From contig DUQQ01000083.1 in assembly GCA_012837705.1 (NCBI GenBank), forward strand, positions 1 through 64,000: a stretch of DNA of 64,000 nt, given 5' to 3'. The notes below the pieces were generated by a model that saw nothing but the letters and a program-made list of their open reading frames with translations, did no database searches and was not told the origin of the DNA. Source of the DNA: Hydrogenispora sp. Lineage in GTDB: Bacteria; Bacillota; UBA4882; UBA10575. A program made the position numbers and the translations under genes. Shown here piece after piece: positions 16,703 to 24,756 of this stretch (position 1 is the first letter of the stretch; each line of letters starts with the position of its first letter).

Positions 16703-17749
16703 ATTAAAAGAAAATTTACTTATTTAACCTTTGTTGCATTGGTTGTCATCATCTTTTTGTTTTCTGGTTGTCGGGTTTCTTTCGAAACCGGGAAGTATCA
16801 AATTTCTGGACAGGTTACCACGATCGATGGGAAAGAGGGCATCCCCGGGGTGACTATTGAGTACGAAATAAATGGAAGAAAAGGGTACAAACAGGCGAGT
16901 GAAAATGGGACTTGGGAAATCAGAGCCAATAGCGGTAATCGGGTGAAGATCTGGGCGCATAAGGATAATTATCTGTTCCAACCAGCACCCTATGATTTTA
17001 CCGTGAGGAAGGATTTGTCTGGCCTTAATTTTAAGCTGATCGGCTGGACGGAAGATTTTTCGGATGCGTGGAGCGGTTGGGATGAGGAATATTACGCGGA
17101 TGGTTCCTCCCAGGAGTATATACTGGTAGAAGGTGGGAGCGAATACGAAATCGTGGTTGATAATGAGGGTTATTATGGAGACGACCCCAAATCGATCAGT
17201 ACAATCTCGCCCTTGCTGGTTCCCCAGAATTATACGGTGGAAGTAACCACATACCACTATTATTGGGATAAACCTGGATGGGAAAAGGGAACATCCGGCT
17301 TAGTTTTTAACGTGAAAAATCTGAATAATCCAGGGGAATTCTATTATATTTTCCGGGTCCGACCGGATGAGGGCGAAGTAGAATACTTAAAAGTACGGAA
17401 ACAGCAGAGTAAGACCGAAATAGTTGAACAATATAAGAAAAGAAATAACCAAATAAACTACTATAATAATACAATCAGTTCAGCAGTTAATATTTTAAAA
17501 GTCATTCAGAACGGAAACCGGGCTTATCTCTACGTGAATGGCGTCGAAGTCTGGGGTAATATACCGGTCGAACAGCAAAACGCTGAGTTTATTAGGGCCG
17601 GTTTATATGCGAGCGCGGATCCCGGCTATACTTATACCGCCCGATTTGATGACTTTAAACTTTCTTCCATGGGTTATGCTCCCCAGCCTCAGATTATGGG
17701 GAACCAATCGATCGAAATTAAGTCGCAAAAAGGGATCGAAATCAAGTAG
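16703..17749 (+). CDS. Lipoprotein with carboxypeptidase-regulatory-like domain, apparent AUU/AUC start
   Basis: About 348 residues. An ATT at 16703 (or ATC at 16700) begins a complete lipoprotein signal: KRK, a hydrophobic stretch, FLFSGC with Cys23. The first conventional start, TTG 16739, has no ribosome-binding site and would lose the basic N-region; AGAGGG lies 8-11 bases upstream of the ATC/ATT. Residues about 30-105 form a CarboxypepD_reg-like beta domain (ISGQVTTIDGKEGIPGVTIE). Residues about 110-335 look like a LamG/GH16-like jelly roll (FSDAWSGWDEEYY, YTARFDDFKLSS), suggesting carbohydrate or surface binding. AT content is higher than in the neighbours, hinting at recent acquisition. 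A terminator follows. Confidence 0.7.
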   Translation: MKRKFTYLTFVALVVIIFLFSGCRVSFETGKYQISGQVTTIDGKEGIPGVTIEYEINGRKGYKQASENGTWEIRANSGNRVKIWAHKDNYLFQPAPYDFTVRKDLSGLNFKLIGWTEDFSDAWSGWDEEYYADGSSQEYILVEGGSEYEIVVDNEGYYGDDPKSISTISPLLVPQNYTVEVTTYHYYWDKPGWEKGTSGLVFNVKNLNNPGEFYYIFRVRPDEGEVEYLKVRKQQSKTEIVEQYKKRNNQINYYNNTISSAVNILKVIQNGNRAYLYVNGVEVWGNIPVEQQNAEFIRAGLYASADPGYTYTARFDDFKLSSMGYAPQPQIMGNQSIEIKSQKGIEIK

Positions 17750-17769
17750 CGAAAAAGACCCGCCGATAT

Positions 17770-17820
17770 GCTCCCTTCTAGCTAAGGATTGAACCTTTGC
17801 TCTAGAAGGGAGCTTTATTA
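17770..17820 (+). terminator. Terminator after lipoprotein gene
   Basis: GCTCCCTTCTAG (17770-17781) pairs perfectly with CTAGAAGGGAGC (17802-17813), followed by TTTATTAT. Confidence 0.85.
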
Positions 17821-17958
17821 TAATTTATACTTATAAGTGATGAAACGGGTTACGGCCGCTTTCACGGGTCCAGTTGTGGGTACTTAGCGGGGCGGATCAA
17901 TGAATTATCGTTAATTATTATAGTGCAAAATAGACCATTTTTGAAAAGGGTGGGATTA

Positions 17959-19068
17959 ATGATGAATAAGAACCAAATTACCGTTGTCTATGGGGAAAAC
18001 CCGCGGGAGATGGTCGAGACACTGCTGGCGCAATTAAAACCGGAGACGGCGCTGCGGCCGGGGGCGACGATTGGGTTAAAACCTAATCTGGTCTTGGACA
18101 AGCCGGCGGCGTCGGGAGCAACGACCCATCCGGAGATTGTTGAGGGGGTCATCCGCTACTTTCAGGCGAAAGGCTATTCCGATCTAGTTATTATGGAAAG
18201 CTCCTGGGTGGGAGCCGCGACGGAGGAGGCTTTTCGGGTCTGTGGCTACCGGGAACTGGCGGCGCAGTACGGGGTTGAACTGGTTGATCTAAAAAAAGAC
18301 CGGACCATTAAGAAAAAAGGGGAGTACGGGGAAATTACGGTTTGTACCGCCCCGCTTGCGGTGGACTTTTTAATCAACCTTCCCGTCTTAAAAGCCCATT
18401 GTCAAACCTTGTTGACCTGTGCCTTGAAAAACCTGAAGGGATGTATCCCGGATCATGAGAAACGGCGTTTTCACCGGCTGGGGCTGCATGAACCCATTGC
18501 CCAGTTGGCGGCGGTCCTTCCGGTCCACCTTACGATCGTCGATGCGATCTGCGGCGACCTTACCTTTGAGGAAGGCGGAAACCCGGTACCGATGGGCCGG
18601 TTGTTGGCGGGTACGGATCCTGTCCTCCTCGACAGCTACGCCGCTTCATTGTTGGGGCTCACGGCGGCGGAGATTCCCTACCTGGACCTGGCGGCGAAGC
18701 TTGGCGTAGGGACGACCGCTCTCACCGGTGCGGTTGTGACTGAGGTTAATCCGGAAGCAAAGCAAGCGGGCGGCTTCCGTTTGAGCGGGCGGGCGAAGAC
18801 GCTAGCCCGGTATGTTGAAGAACGGGATGCTTGTTCGGCCTGCTATGGTTCGCTCATCCACGCGCTGCACCGGATGGCGGAGGCGGGGGAACTGGAAGCG
18901 CTAAAATATGGTAACAAAAAGATTAAGATTGGACAAGGGTTTCGTGGGGAGAAAGGCGGTGGCATCGGGATTGGTACTTGTACACGTGCCCTGGATGACG
19001 CGCTGACGGGTTGTCCGCCAACAGCGCGGGAGATCCGCGCCTTTCTAGAGCGGGTCTTGGCTGACTAA
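17959..19068 (+). CDS. DUF362 domain protein with C-terminal cysteines
   Basis: 369 residues from ATG 17959 (a second ATG follows directly), behind AAAGGGTGGG. DUF362 hallmarks: GLKPNLVLDKPA, TTHPEIVEGVIRYF, LPVLKAHCQTLLTCALKNLKG, and DPVLLDSYAA. The last 80 residues hold cysteines in CSAC, GTCT and GCPP contexts, which could ligate an iron-sulfur cluster although the usual two CxxCxxCxxxC ferredoxin motifs are absent. DUF362 proteins occur in anaerobes; some are annotated as iron-sulfur proteins but their reaction is not established. It heads the run leading to tsaE, 69 bases upstream, and may share its transcript. Confidence 0.8.
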   Translation: MMNKNQITVVYGENPREMVETLLAQLKPETALRPGATIGLKPNLVLDKPAASGATTHPEIVEGVIRYFQAKGYSDLVIMESSWVGAATEEAFRVCGYRELAAQYGVELVDLKKDRTIKKKGEYGEITVCTAPLAVDFLINLPVLKAHCQTLLTCALKNLKGCIPDHEKRRFHRLGLHEPIAQLAAVLPVHLTIVDAICGDLTFEEGGNPVPMGRLLAGTDPVLLDSYAASLLGLTAAEIPYLDLAAKLGVGTTALTGAVVTEVNPEAKQAGGFRLSGRAKTLARYVEERDACSACYGSLIHALHRMAEAGELEALKYGNKKIKIGQGFRGEKGGGIGIGTCTRALDDALTGCPPTAREIRAFLERVLAD

Positions 19069-19137
19069 GTCCGGAACTTGACGCTGGTAAAGGGTTATGC
19101 TAATCTTGAACCAAAAGAGATTGAAGGGGGATGTCCG

Positions 19138-19653
19138 GTGCGGGTAAAGAAAGAAGCCGGGGGAAACCTTGTGATATGGTCGGAGAGCCCGGCGGAGACA
19201 GAGGAACTCGGTAAAATACTGGGCGGGATTCTGCTACCGGGTGACCTCTTTTTTTTATCAGGGGACCTGGGGAGCGGGAAGACTTTGCTCGTACGCGGCG
19301 TTACCCTCGGGCTGGCCAGTACGGAGACGGCAACTAGCCCTACTTTTGCTTTGATCCATCGTTATGAGGGGGAACTTCCCCTTTATCATCTGGATTTATA
19401 CCGTTTGGCGGGGGCCGAAGACTTAGCGCCGCTGGCCCTGGAGGAGATGATGGAAGAGGAAGCCGCGTTCATGATTGAATGGGGGGATCCGGCGAAAGAA
19501 GTTTTGGCGGATACCTATATGGAGATTGAGTTTACCCGGGGGGAGCAAGCGGAGGAGCGGATTCTTGCCTTTCATCCGGTGGGGGAACGTTATCGTAAGA
19601 TCAATCATTCATTATGGTTAGCGCTGGAAAAAGAACAAACAACGGGGAAGTGA
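19138..19653 (+). CDS. tsaE: tRNA t6A synthesis ATPase TsaE
   Basis: 171 residues from GTG 19138, eight bases after AAGGGGG; an in-frame extension upstream has no homology to the family. Walker A is GDLGSGKT; the TSPTF switch, HLDLYRL and IEWGD (Walker B region) motifs follow. TsaE binds the TsaB-TsaD heterodimer and its ATPase activity is needed for turnover in formation of N6-threonylcarbamoyladenosine at A37 of ANN-decoding tRNAs. The order tsaE-tsaB-rimI-tsaD is the standard Firmicutes operon. Confidence 0.95.
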   Translation: MRVKKEAGGNLVIWSESPAETEELGKILGGILLPGDLFFLSGDLGSGKTLLVRGVTLGLASTETATSPTFALIHRYEGELPLYHLDLYRLAGAEDLAPLALEEMMEEEAAFMIEWGDPAKEVLADTYMEIEFTRGEQAEERILAFHPVGERYRKINHSLWLALEKEQTTGK

Positions 19654-19660
19654 ACGGAGA

Positions 19661-20380
19661 GTGCGGGTGTTAGGGATTGATACCTCCGCCCAGAGTGGCG
19701 CGGTGGGGATGATCGATGGGGAGCAAGTTGTCTTCTCGGAGCAGATGAAAATCAGGCCGGGGGGGAGTGAGCAAATACCGGCTTTAATCGCTGAAACCTT
19801 GGACCGGACTGGTCGTGACGTGAAGGAATTGGAACTGATTACCGTGGGTATTGGCCCCGGTTCTTATACCGGTGTCCGGGTTGGACTAGCGATCGCCAAA
19901 GGTCTGGCCTACGGCCTTGGCGTCCCTTTGGTGGGGGTCCCCACCTTTAACGCGCTGGCGTTGAATGGACCAGCCGATGCCAAGCTCATCTGTACGCTGG
20001 CGCGGTCGCGGAAGGGTGAAGTCTATGCTGCTTTGTACCGGCCGGATGGGGGTGGCATGGCGGAAGTGATCCCACCGACGATCTGGACGGTGCCGGAGCT
20101 GGCGACGGCGTTGAAGGAGAAGGGGCAGCCGGTTTTGATTCTGGGTGAGGTTTTACCAGAAGTCCAAGCCGAGCTGGCCATGGTTCTAAAGGAACAGGCC
20201 GCTTTTGGGCGCGGCGCGGAGAACGTTGTGGATGGTGTTCATGTGGCCCGCTTGGGGCTGTCCTACTGGATGGCGACCAGAGAGAACCAGTTAGATACGG
20301 TTTTGCCTTTATACTTACGGCGTACCGAGGCGGAGGTCCGCTGGGAGGAAAGGGGTTGCCGGGCGGATGTTCCAGGTTAA
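19661..20380 (+). CDS. tsaB: tRNA t6A synthesis protein TsaB
   Basis: 239 residues. GTG at 19661; a GTG at 19667 is an equally good start with better spacing from GGAG. Motifs LGIDTSAQSG, GIGPGSYTGVRVGLAIAKGLA and a C-terminal PLYLRRTEAE are diagnostic. TsaB is the non-catalytic ASKHA-fold partner that dimerises with TsaD. It is seven bases after tsaE and overlaps rimI by 14 bases. Confidence 0.95.
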   Translation: MRVLGIDTSAQSGAVGMIDGEQVVFSEQMKIRPGGSEQIPALIAETLDRTGRDVKELELITVGIGPGSYTGVRVGLAIAKGLAYGLGVPLVGVPTFNALALNGPADAKLICTLARSRKGEVYAALYRPDGGGMAEVIPPTIWTVPELATALKEKGQPVLILGEVLPEVQAELAMVLKEQAAFGRGAENVVDGVHVARLGLSYWMATRENQLDTVLPLYLRRTEAEVRWEERGCRADVPG

Positions 20381-20810
20381 GACGATGACCTTAGAGGATT
20401 TACCGGAGGTTTTAGCCATTGAGGAACAATGCTTCCCGATTCCCTGGTCCCGTTCCGCCTTTCTGTATGAATTATTAGAGAACGAACGGGCCTATTACTG
20501 TGTGGCCAAGACCGCCACGAAGGTGGTGGGGTTTGTCGGGATGTGGGTTATTTTAGATGAAGGCCATATTACCAACCTGGCCGTGGATCCGGCATACCGC
20601 CGGCTAGGGATTGGCCGGGCGCTCATGCACCACCTGATGGCGGAGAGCATAAAACGGGGGGTACGTTTTCTAACGTTGGAAGTCCGTTCGTCCAATCTAG
20701 CAGCCCAACGCCTCTACCGGGAATTGGGGTTTTTCGAGGCGGGTGTACGCCCCGGTTATTACCAAGATAATCAGGAAGATGCGATCATTATGTGGAAAGG
20801 TCCGATGTAA
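20367..20810 (+). CDS. rimI: Ribosomal protein S18-alanine N-acetyltransferase RimI
   Basis: 147 residues; ATG within the end of tsaB. It is a single GNAT domain: IEEQCFPIPWSRSAF at the start, the acetyl-CoA loop AYRRLGIGRALM (R/Q-x-x-G-x-G/A) and LEVRSSNLAAQRLYRELGF, then the family's GYY motif (RPGYYQDNQEDAIIM). It acetylates the N-terminal Ala of S18 and is almost always embedded in the tsa operon. Confidence 0.94.
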   Translation: MFQVKTMTLEDLPEVLAIEEQCFPIPWSRSAFLYELLENERAYYCVAKTATKVVGFVGMWVILDEGHITNLAVDPAYRRLGIGRALMHHLMAESIKRGVRFLTLEVRSSNLAAQRLYRELGFFEAGVRPGYYQDNQEDAIIMWKGPM

Positions 20811-20846
20811 TCAGCGGGCTGGTTGACGAGACGGGAGGAAGTAGTG

Positions 20847-21881
20847 ATGTTGTGTTTAGGGGTGGAGACCTCTTGTGATGAAACCGCCATCGCGCTTGTC
20901 GAAGATGGTAGAAAGATCCGGAGTAACCTGATTTTGTCCCAGATTGATAAACACCAGAAATTTGGCGGGGTGGTTCCGGAGTTAGCGGCCCGTTGCCATT
21001 TGGAGGTCATCTCCCGGCTGACCGCGGAAGCGCTTCAAGAAGCGGAGGTTGCCCCGGAAGCGATTGATCTGGTGGCTGCCACTTACGGTCCGGGGTTAAT
21101 CGGCGGTCTGCTGGTCGGTTTGTCGCTGGCCAAGGCGTTGAGTCTGGCGTGGAAAGTCCCGTTTGTCGGGGTTAACCACGTGGAAGGGCATATCTACGCC
21201 AATTTTCTGGCCCATCGGGATTTAGAACCGCCTTTGATCTGTTTGACGGTCTCCGGTGGCCATACCCAGTTGGTGCTGATGCCGGAACATGGGCGCTACG
21301 AATTGTTAGGACAAACGCGGGACGATGCCGCCGGCGAAGCCTTCGATAAGGTGGCGCGGGTCCTTGGTTTGGGGTACCCCGGCGGTCCGCGCGTTGACCG
21401 TCTGGCGAAGACCGGCCAACCCACATTGACGCTTGTTCAGCATGATGCTTTGGCTGGAACCTATGACTTCAGTTTCAGCGGTTTAAAGACGGCGGTGGTG
21501 AATCTAGTCCACAATTTAGAACAGAAAGGGGAGCCGATCCCCGTTGCCGATGTGGCGGCCAGTTTTCAAAGGCAAGTGGTGACGATCTTAATGGACCGGA
21601 CCTTCCGGGCATTAGAGGAGAATAACGTTAAGACCCTGGCCCTTTCCGGCGGGGTGGCGGCCAATTCGGAGCTCAGAGCGCGCTTCGCCGCCGAAGCGGA
21701 GGCGCGGGGCGTTAAGCTATACTACCCGCCGCTGGCGCTTTGTACTGACAATGCGGCGATGATTGCCGCCTGCGGCTATTTCCAGTGGTTACGGGAGGGT
21801 GCTTCCCCCTTGGCGTTAGCGGCCAATCCCCGTTTGCGTTTTGAACCACCGCTGGTCGGCGCAGACAAAAATAGCCTATAA
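20847..21881 (+). CDS. tsaD: tRNA N6-adenosine threonylcarbamoyltransferase TsaD
   Basis: 344 residues from ATG 20847 behind GGGAGG. Metal-binding HxxxH is in VNHVEGHIYAN; GVETSCDET, PELAARCH, SGGHTQLV, FSFSGLKTAV and LSGGVAANSELR are all present. It transfers the threonylcarbamoyl group to A37 of tRNA. It is the last gene of the operon; the DnaA-box-rich segment follows directly with no obvious terminator hairpin. Confidence 0.96.
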   Translation: MLCLGVETSCDETAIALVEDGRKIRSNLILSQIDKHQKFGGVVPELAARCHLEVISRLTAEALQEAEVAPEAIDLVAATYGPGLIGGLLVGLSLAKALSLAWKVPFVGVNHVEGHIYANFLAHRDLEPPLICLTVSGGHTQLVLMPEHGRYELLGQTRDDAAGEAFDKVARVLGLGYPGGPRVDRLAKTGQPTLTLVQHDALAGTYDFSFSGLKTAVVNLVHNLEQKGEPIPVADVAASFQRQVVTILMDRTFRALEENNVKTLALSGGVAANSELRARFAAEAEARGVKLYYPPLALCTDNAAMIAACGYFQWLREGASPLALAANPRLRFEPPLVGADKNSL

Positions 21882-22203
21882 GCAGTGGTGTGTGGTAGTT
21901 GTGCAGGGCTTTGGATAACGACTGTGGATAATTGTGGATTATTCCTTAAACTCCTCTTAAAATCGGGTTTTTTATGGACAATTATTTTGTAGACTGTATT
22001 GTGGATATTGTGGAATATCCGATAAAAACTCCCCAAATCCCCTTGTTTCCTTGTGGATAAGTCTGTGGAATGTGTGGAGAACCATCGGATAGAGAGCAGG
22101 CCCTTTTGGAGTAAGTAAAAGGTGATAACGGGTTGTAGCTGGGCGAAAGCTGGATTTGCGGTGACTAGGTTATGTTAAGCCTGGCGTAAGGAGGAGAATG
22201 TGG
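21882..22203 (+). other. Non-coding segment with DnaA-box cluster
   Basis: This 320-base gap has no gene. It contains, all in the same orientation, two exact TGTGGATAA boxes (21923-21931 and 22052-22060). Four one-mismatch versions accompany them: TTTGGATAA 21910, TGTGGATTA 21933, TGTGGATAT 22000 and TGTGGAGAA 22073. Weaker copies lie at 21973, 22009 and 22064. An AT-rich stretch (21941-22000) separates the first group of three from the rest. The exact box is the complement of the DnaA consensus TTATCCACA. This is a candidate DnaA titration, regulatory or origin-like site. The last part (22140-22203) is the leader of nrdG with AAGGAGG. Confidence 0.75.
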
Positions 22204-22755
22204 ATGGCCGACGGGAAGTTAAGCATTCAGATTGCCGGAGTTACCCCGGAGAGTGTCGTTGACGGACCGGGTTTGCGGGCCGTTGTCTTTTTCCAGGGTT
22301 GCCCCCACCACTGTCCGGGTTGTCACAATCCGGACACCTGGGATCCCCGGGGTGGGCAGCGCCTCTTGGTTGATGAAGTCTGGCGGATGTTACGTTACAA
22401 CCCATTGCTCTCGGGCATTACCTTAAGCGGTGGTGAGCCGTTGGACCAGCCGGAAGGAGCGCTGGCCCTTGCCCGGAAGGCCCGGGCGGCGCAGGGGAAT
22501 GTGATGATCTATACGGGTTATACTTGGGAAGAGATTTCCAGAATGAACGCGCCGGTCATTAGCGCGCTCCTGAAAGAGACCGCGCTTTTGGTCGACGGCC
22601 CGTTTCTGGTGGCCGAAAAGGATGATCGTTTGCCCTACCGGGGTTCACGCAACCAACGGATCATCGATGTCCAAGCTTCTTTGGGTAAACAGCGCCCGGT
22701 GTTATGGGCACAAAATGGAGGTATAAATCATGGCCTGGCAAGTACGGGAGAGTAA
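22204..22755 (+). CDS. nrdG: Anaerobic ribonucleotide reductase activase NrdG-like radical SAM protein
   Basis: 183 residues from ATG 22204, nine bases after AAGGAGG (an ATG at 22198 is too close). The iron-sulfur motif is FFQGCPHHCPGCHNP, the CX3CX2C of radical SAM activases, followed by SGGEPLDQP and IYTGYTWEE as in NrdG. It generates the glycyl radical on NrdD under anaerobic conditions. NrdD is not in the window. The last 26 bases overlap the next gene. Confidence 0.85.
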   Translation: MADGKLSIQIAGVTPESVVDGPGLRAVVFFQGCPHHCPGCHNPDTWDPRGGQRLLVDEVWRMLRYNPLLSGITLSGGEPLDQPEGALALARKARAAQGNVMIYTGYTWEEISRMNAPVISALLKETALLVDGPFLVAEKDDRLPYRGSRNQRIIDVQASLGKQRPVLWAQNGGINHGLASTGE

Positions 22756-23476
22756 CGGAATCAGGTATTGTCGTTCGAAAGTGCTAGCCGCTTTTCCATG
22801 GCTACAACAGGGGTTTTCCACCCGTTGTTCGGCTCCGGGGGCGCGGGAAGAAGCCGGTGCCGAGGAGGAATACCGGCGGCGTTTTCTGGCAATCTTTCAG
22901 CTTGCTCCGGACCAAACACAGCTGGCGAAGCAGGTCCATGGGGATACGGTCCTCATCATTGACCAGCTCCAGCCGGGAAAGGAGTTGCCGGAGGCGGATG
23001 CCATGATCACTAACCGCCCGGGAGTAGGGCTGGCGACGATCCATGCCGATTGTGTCCCCGTTGTTCTGGTTGACCCGGTGCACCGGGTGATCGCGGCGGT
23101 TCATGCCGGCTGGAAAGGGACGCTCGCCGGGATTGTCCGGAAAACAGTTGTCCGTATGGGCGAGGAGTACGGGAGTGTGCCGGCGGAATGTTACGCGGCA
23201 ATCGGTCCGGCGATCGGTTCCTGTTGTTACCGGGTTCCGCCCGAGCGGATTGCTTTGTTTGCCGAAAAATGGCCTGAGTTTGACTTTGCTGCCTTCCAAG
23301 AGGAGTCCACATTGGACCTGGCCCTGATCAACCAGCAATTCTTGGAAAACTGTGGTTTCCGACCGGAGCAGATTGATAATGCCCGGGTGTGCACGGCCTG
23401 TCACCATACGGACTTCTACTCCTTCCGGCGGGAGCGAGCAACCGGGCGGATGCTCTCCTTGATTGTGATGAAATAA
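22730..23476 (+). CDS. pgeF: YfiH/laccase-domain protein (purine nucleoside phosphorylase / PgeF family)
   Basis: 248 residues, ATG after GGAGGTATAAATC inside the end of nrdG. The zinc-site motifs are conserved: KQVHGDTV, TIHADCVPVVLVD, AAVHAGWKGT, AAIGPAIGSCCYRV and the C-terminal NARVCTACHHTDFYSFRRE. Family members were first called multicopper oxidases; several have purine nucleoside phosphorylase or adenosine deaminase activity, and the E. coli protein removes mis-inserted residues from peptidoglycan precursors. In Firmicutes it typically sits near the ylm division cluster, as here. Confidence 0.9.
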   Translation: MAWQVRESNGIRYCRSKVLAAFPWLQQGFSTRCSAPGAREEAGAEEEYRRRFLAIFQLAPDQTQLAKQVHGDTVLIIDQLQPGKELPEADAMITNRPGVGLATIHADCVPVVLVDPVHRVIAAVHAGWKGTLAGIVRKTVVRMGEEYGSVPAECYAAIGPAIGSCCYRVPPERIALFAEKWPEFDFAAFQEESTLDLALINQQFLENCGFRPEQIDNARVCTACHHTDFYSFRRERATGRMLSLIVMK

Positions 23477-23579
23477 ATGCAAAGAATAGGGGAGAAAGCA
23501 GGAAAAAAGTAGAACATTACCGAACATATAATTTTTAAGGGGAATTCCAACGACCGGGAGGTCAGAGGTGGGATAGTTC

Positions 23580-24716
23580 TTGAAACGTTATACCTTGAGA
23601 CCTGATTCTTTTTTGGCGCGCCTGCTAAAATTTTTGCCCAACTGCCGCCTTCCGCTCCTGATCATCGTTGTTCTGTTGTTTTTTCTCCTTCTATCCCAGT
23701 TGATCTACACCGGAATTAGCTATCTCTTTCCCCGTGTCCGCGTGGTGGACTGGGGGACGATTGAGCATGGACAATGGGTGGATGTGTTGGTGTTGCGGTC
23801 AGAGGCGGTGCTGGCGGCCCCATTCAATGGTGAAGCCAGTTTACTGGTGGAAGAAGGGACCCGGGTCCGGACTGGTGAAGCGGTTGCTGAATTAGTGAGC
23901 ACGGAAGCCCGGTCCAAACTCGGCGCCGATGACCGTGTGGCGTTACGGACGATTGCTCACCGTCTTTACCATATCGACCAAGAAGTTGCGCAAATCGAGA
24001 AAGACCTGGCTTTTCGGGCTGTACACAACCAAAACTTAGCCGGAGAACAGGCGGAGGAGCGTTATCTGTCGCAACGTAAAGCCCAGTTGTTAGCGGACCG
24101 TAGACAGCTTGATCGGAATGCCGAGGCGATCTGTGCGAACTGGCGTGAATGCTATCATCTGGTCGTCGTGGACCAGCCGGGAATATTCAGCACCCAACTG
24201 GACGGGGGCGAAGGGTTTGATCTCTTGGAGCATGCGCAACCTAAGGGCCTTTTGACACGGGGGTCTACCGGAAACCGGGGTTCGAGTCCGAAGGTAAAAG
24301 CGGACGAACCATGGGCGAAAATGATCACCGAGTATACCCAAACGCTGGTCTGTCAGTTGTCGGACGGCGTCAACCTGGACCCACCGGAAGAAGCGGTGCT
24401 ACTGGTGAACGGGAAACGCTTTAAACTTTCCTTTTTGGCGACCGACTACACCAATTGCCGTTGGTATTTTACGGAGGATACGATGCCGCCGGAGTTTTTG
24501 GCGAAACGCAGTTTTTCCGCTTATCTCATCTACCGTTCGGTAACGGGTTTACGGGTGCCGACGCCAGCCCTGGCTTATGAAGAAGAGGCGGGTTGGACCG
24601 TAACGACTTCCGTCAAAGGGGATAAACGCCCCACGGGGGTGGAAGTGGTGGATATGAACGAGCAATGGGCAATTGTGAAAGGGCTTCCCCTGGGTACGGC
24701 GATCTATTACCGGTAA
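23580..24716 (+). CDS. HlyD-like membrane fusion family protein
   Basis: 378 residues, TTG after AGAGGTGG. One transmembrane helix (about 24-46), then a split barrel/lipoyl-like strand set (EAVLAAPFNGEASLLVEEGTRVRTGEAVAEL), a helical hairpin (about 115-190) and further barrel strands to the end (VEVVDMNEQWAIVKGLPLG). This is the architecture of periplasmic adaptor proteins. A gene of this type is often found just before yggS-sepF in Clostridia-type genomes without any transporter partner, so its role may be in envelope or division rather than efflux. No ABC or RND partner is nearby. Confidence 0.75.
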   Translation: MKRYTLRPDSFLARLLKFLPNCRLPLLIIVVLLFFLLLSQLIYTGISYLFPRVRVVDWGTIEHGQWVDVLVLRSEAVLAAPFNGEASLLVEEGTRVRTGEAVAELVSTEARSKLGADDRVALRTIAHRLYHIDQEVAQIEKDLAFRAVHNQNLAGEQAEERYLSQRKAQLLADRRQLDRNAEAICANWRECYHLVVVDQPGIFSTQLDGGEGFDLLEHAQPKGLLTRGSTGNRGSSPKVKADEPWAKMITEYTQTLVCQLSDGVNLDPPEEAVLLVNGKRFKLSFLATDYTNCRWYFTEDTMPPEFLAKRSFSAYLIYRSVTGLRVPTPALAYEEEAGWTVTTSVKGDKRPTGVEVVDMNEQWAIVKGLPLGTAIYYR

Positions 24717-24756
24717 CTAAAAGAGAAGAAGCCTTAGTATGCTGGGGGTGAATCTT

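Noticed and set aside
21882-22203. Chromosomal origin oriC
   Set aside because: DnaA boxes are present, but no dnaA, dnaN or rpmH is nearby and gene strand does not diverge from this point. A regulatory cluster is the safer reading.
22802-23527. Long minus-strand frame opposite the YfiH/laccase-domain gene
   Set aside because: It is antisense to a complete conserved gene and has no ribosome-binding site or recognisable domain.
24255-24300. tRNA-like T-arm (GGGTTCGAGTCC) inside the HlyD-like gene
   Set aside because: No acceptor, D or anticodon arms fit around it, and the frame through it codes for a well-formed protein.
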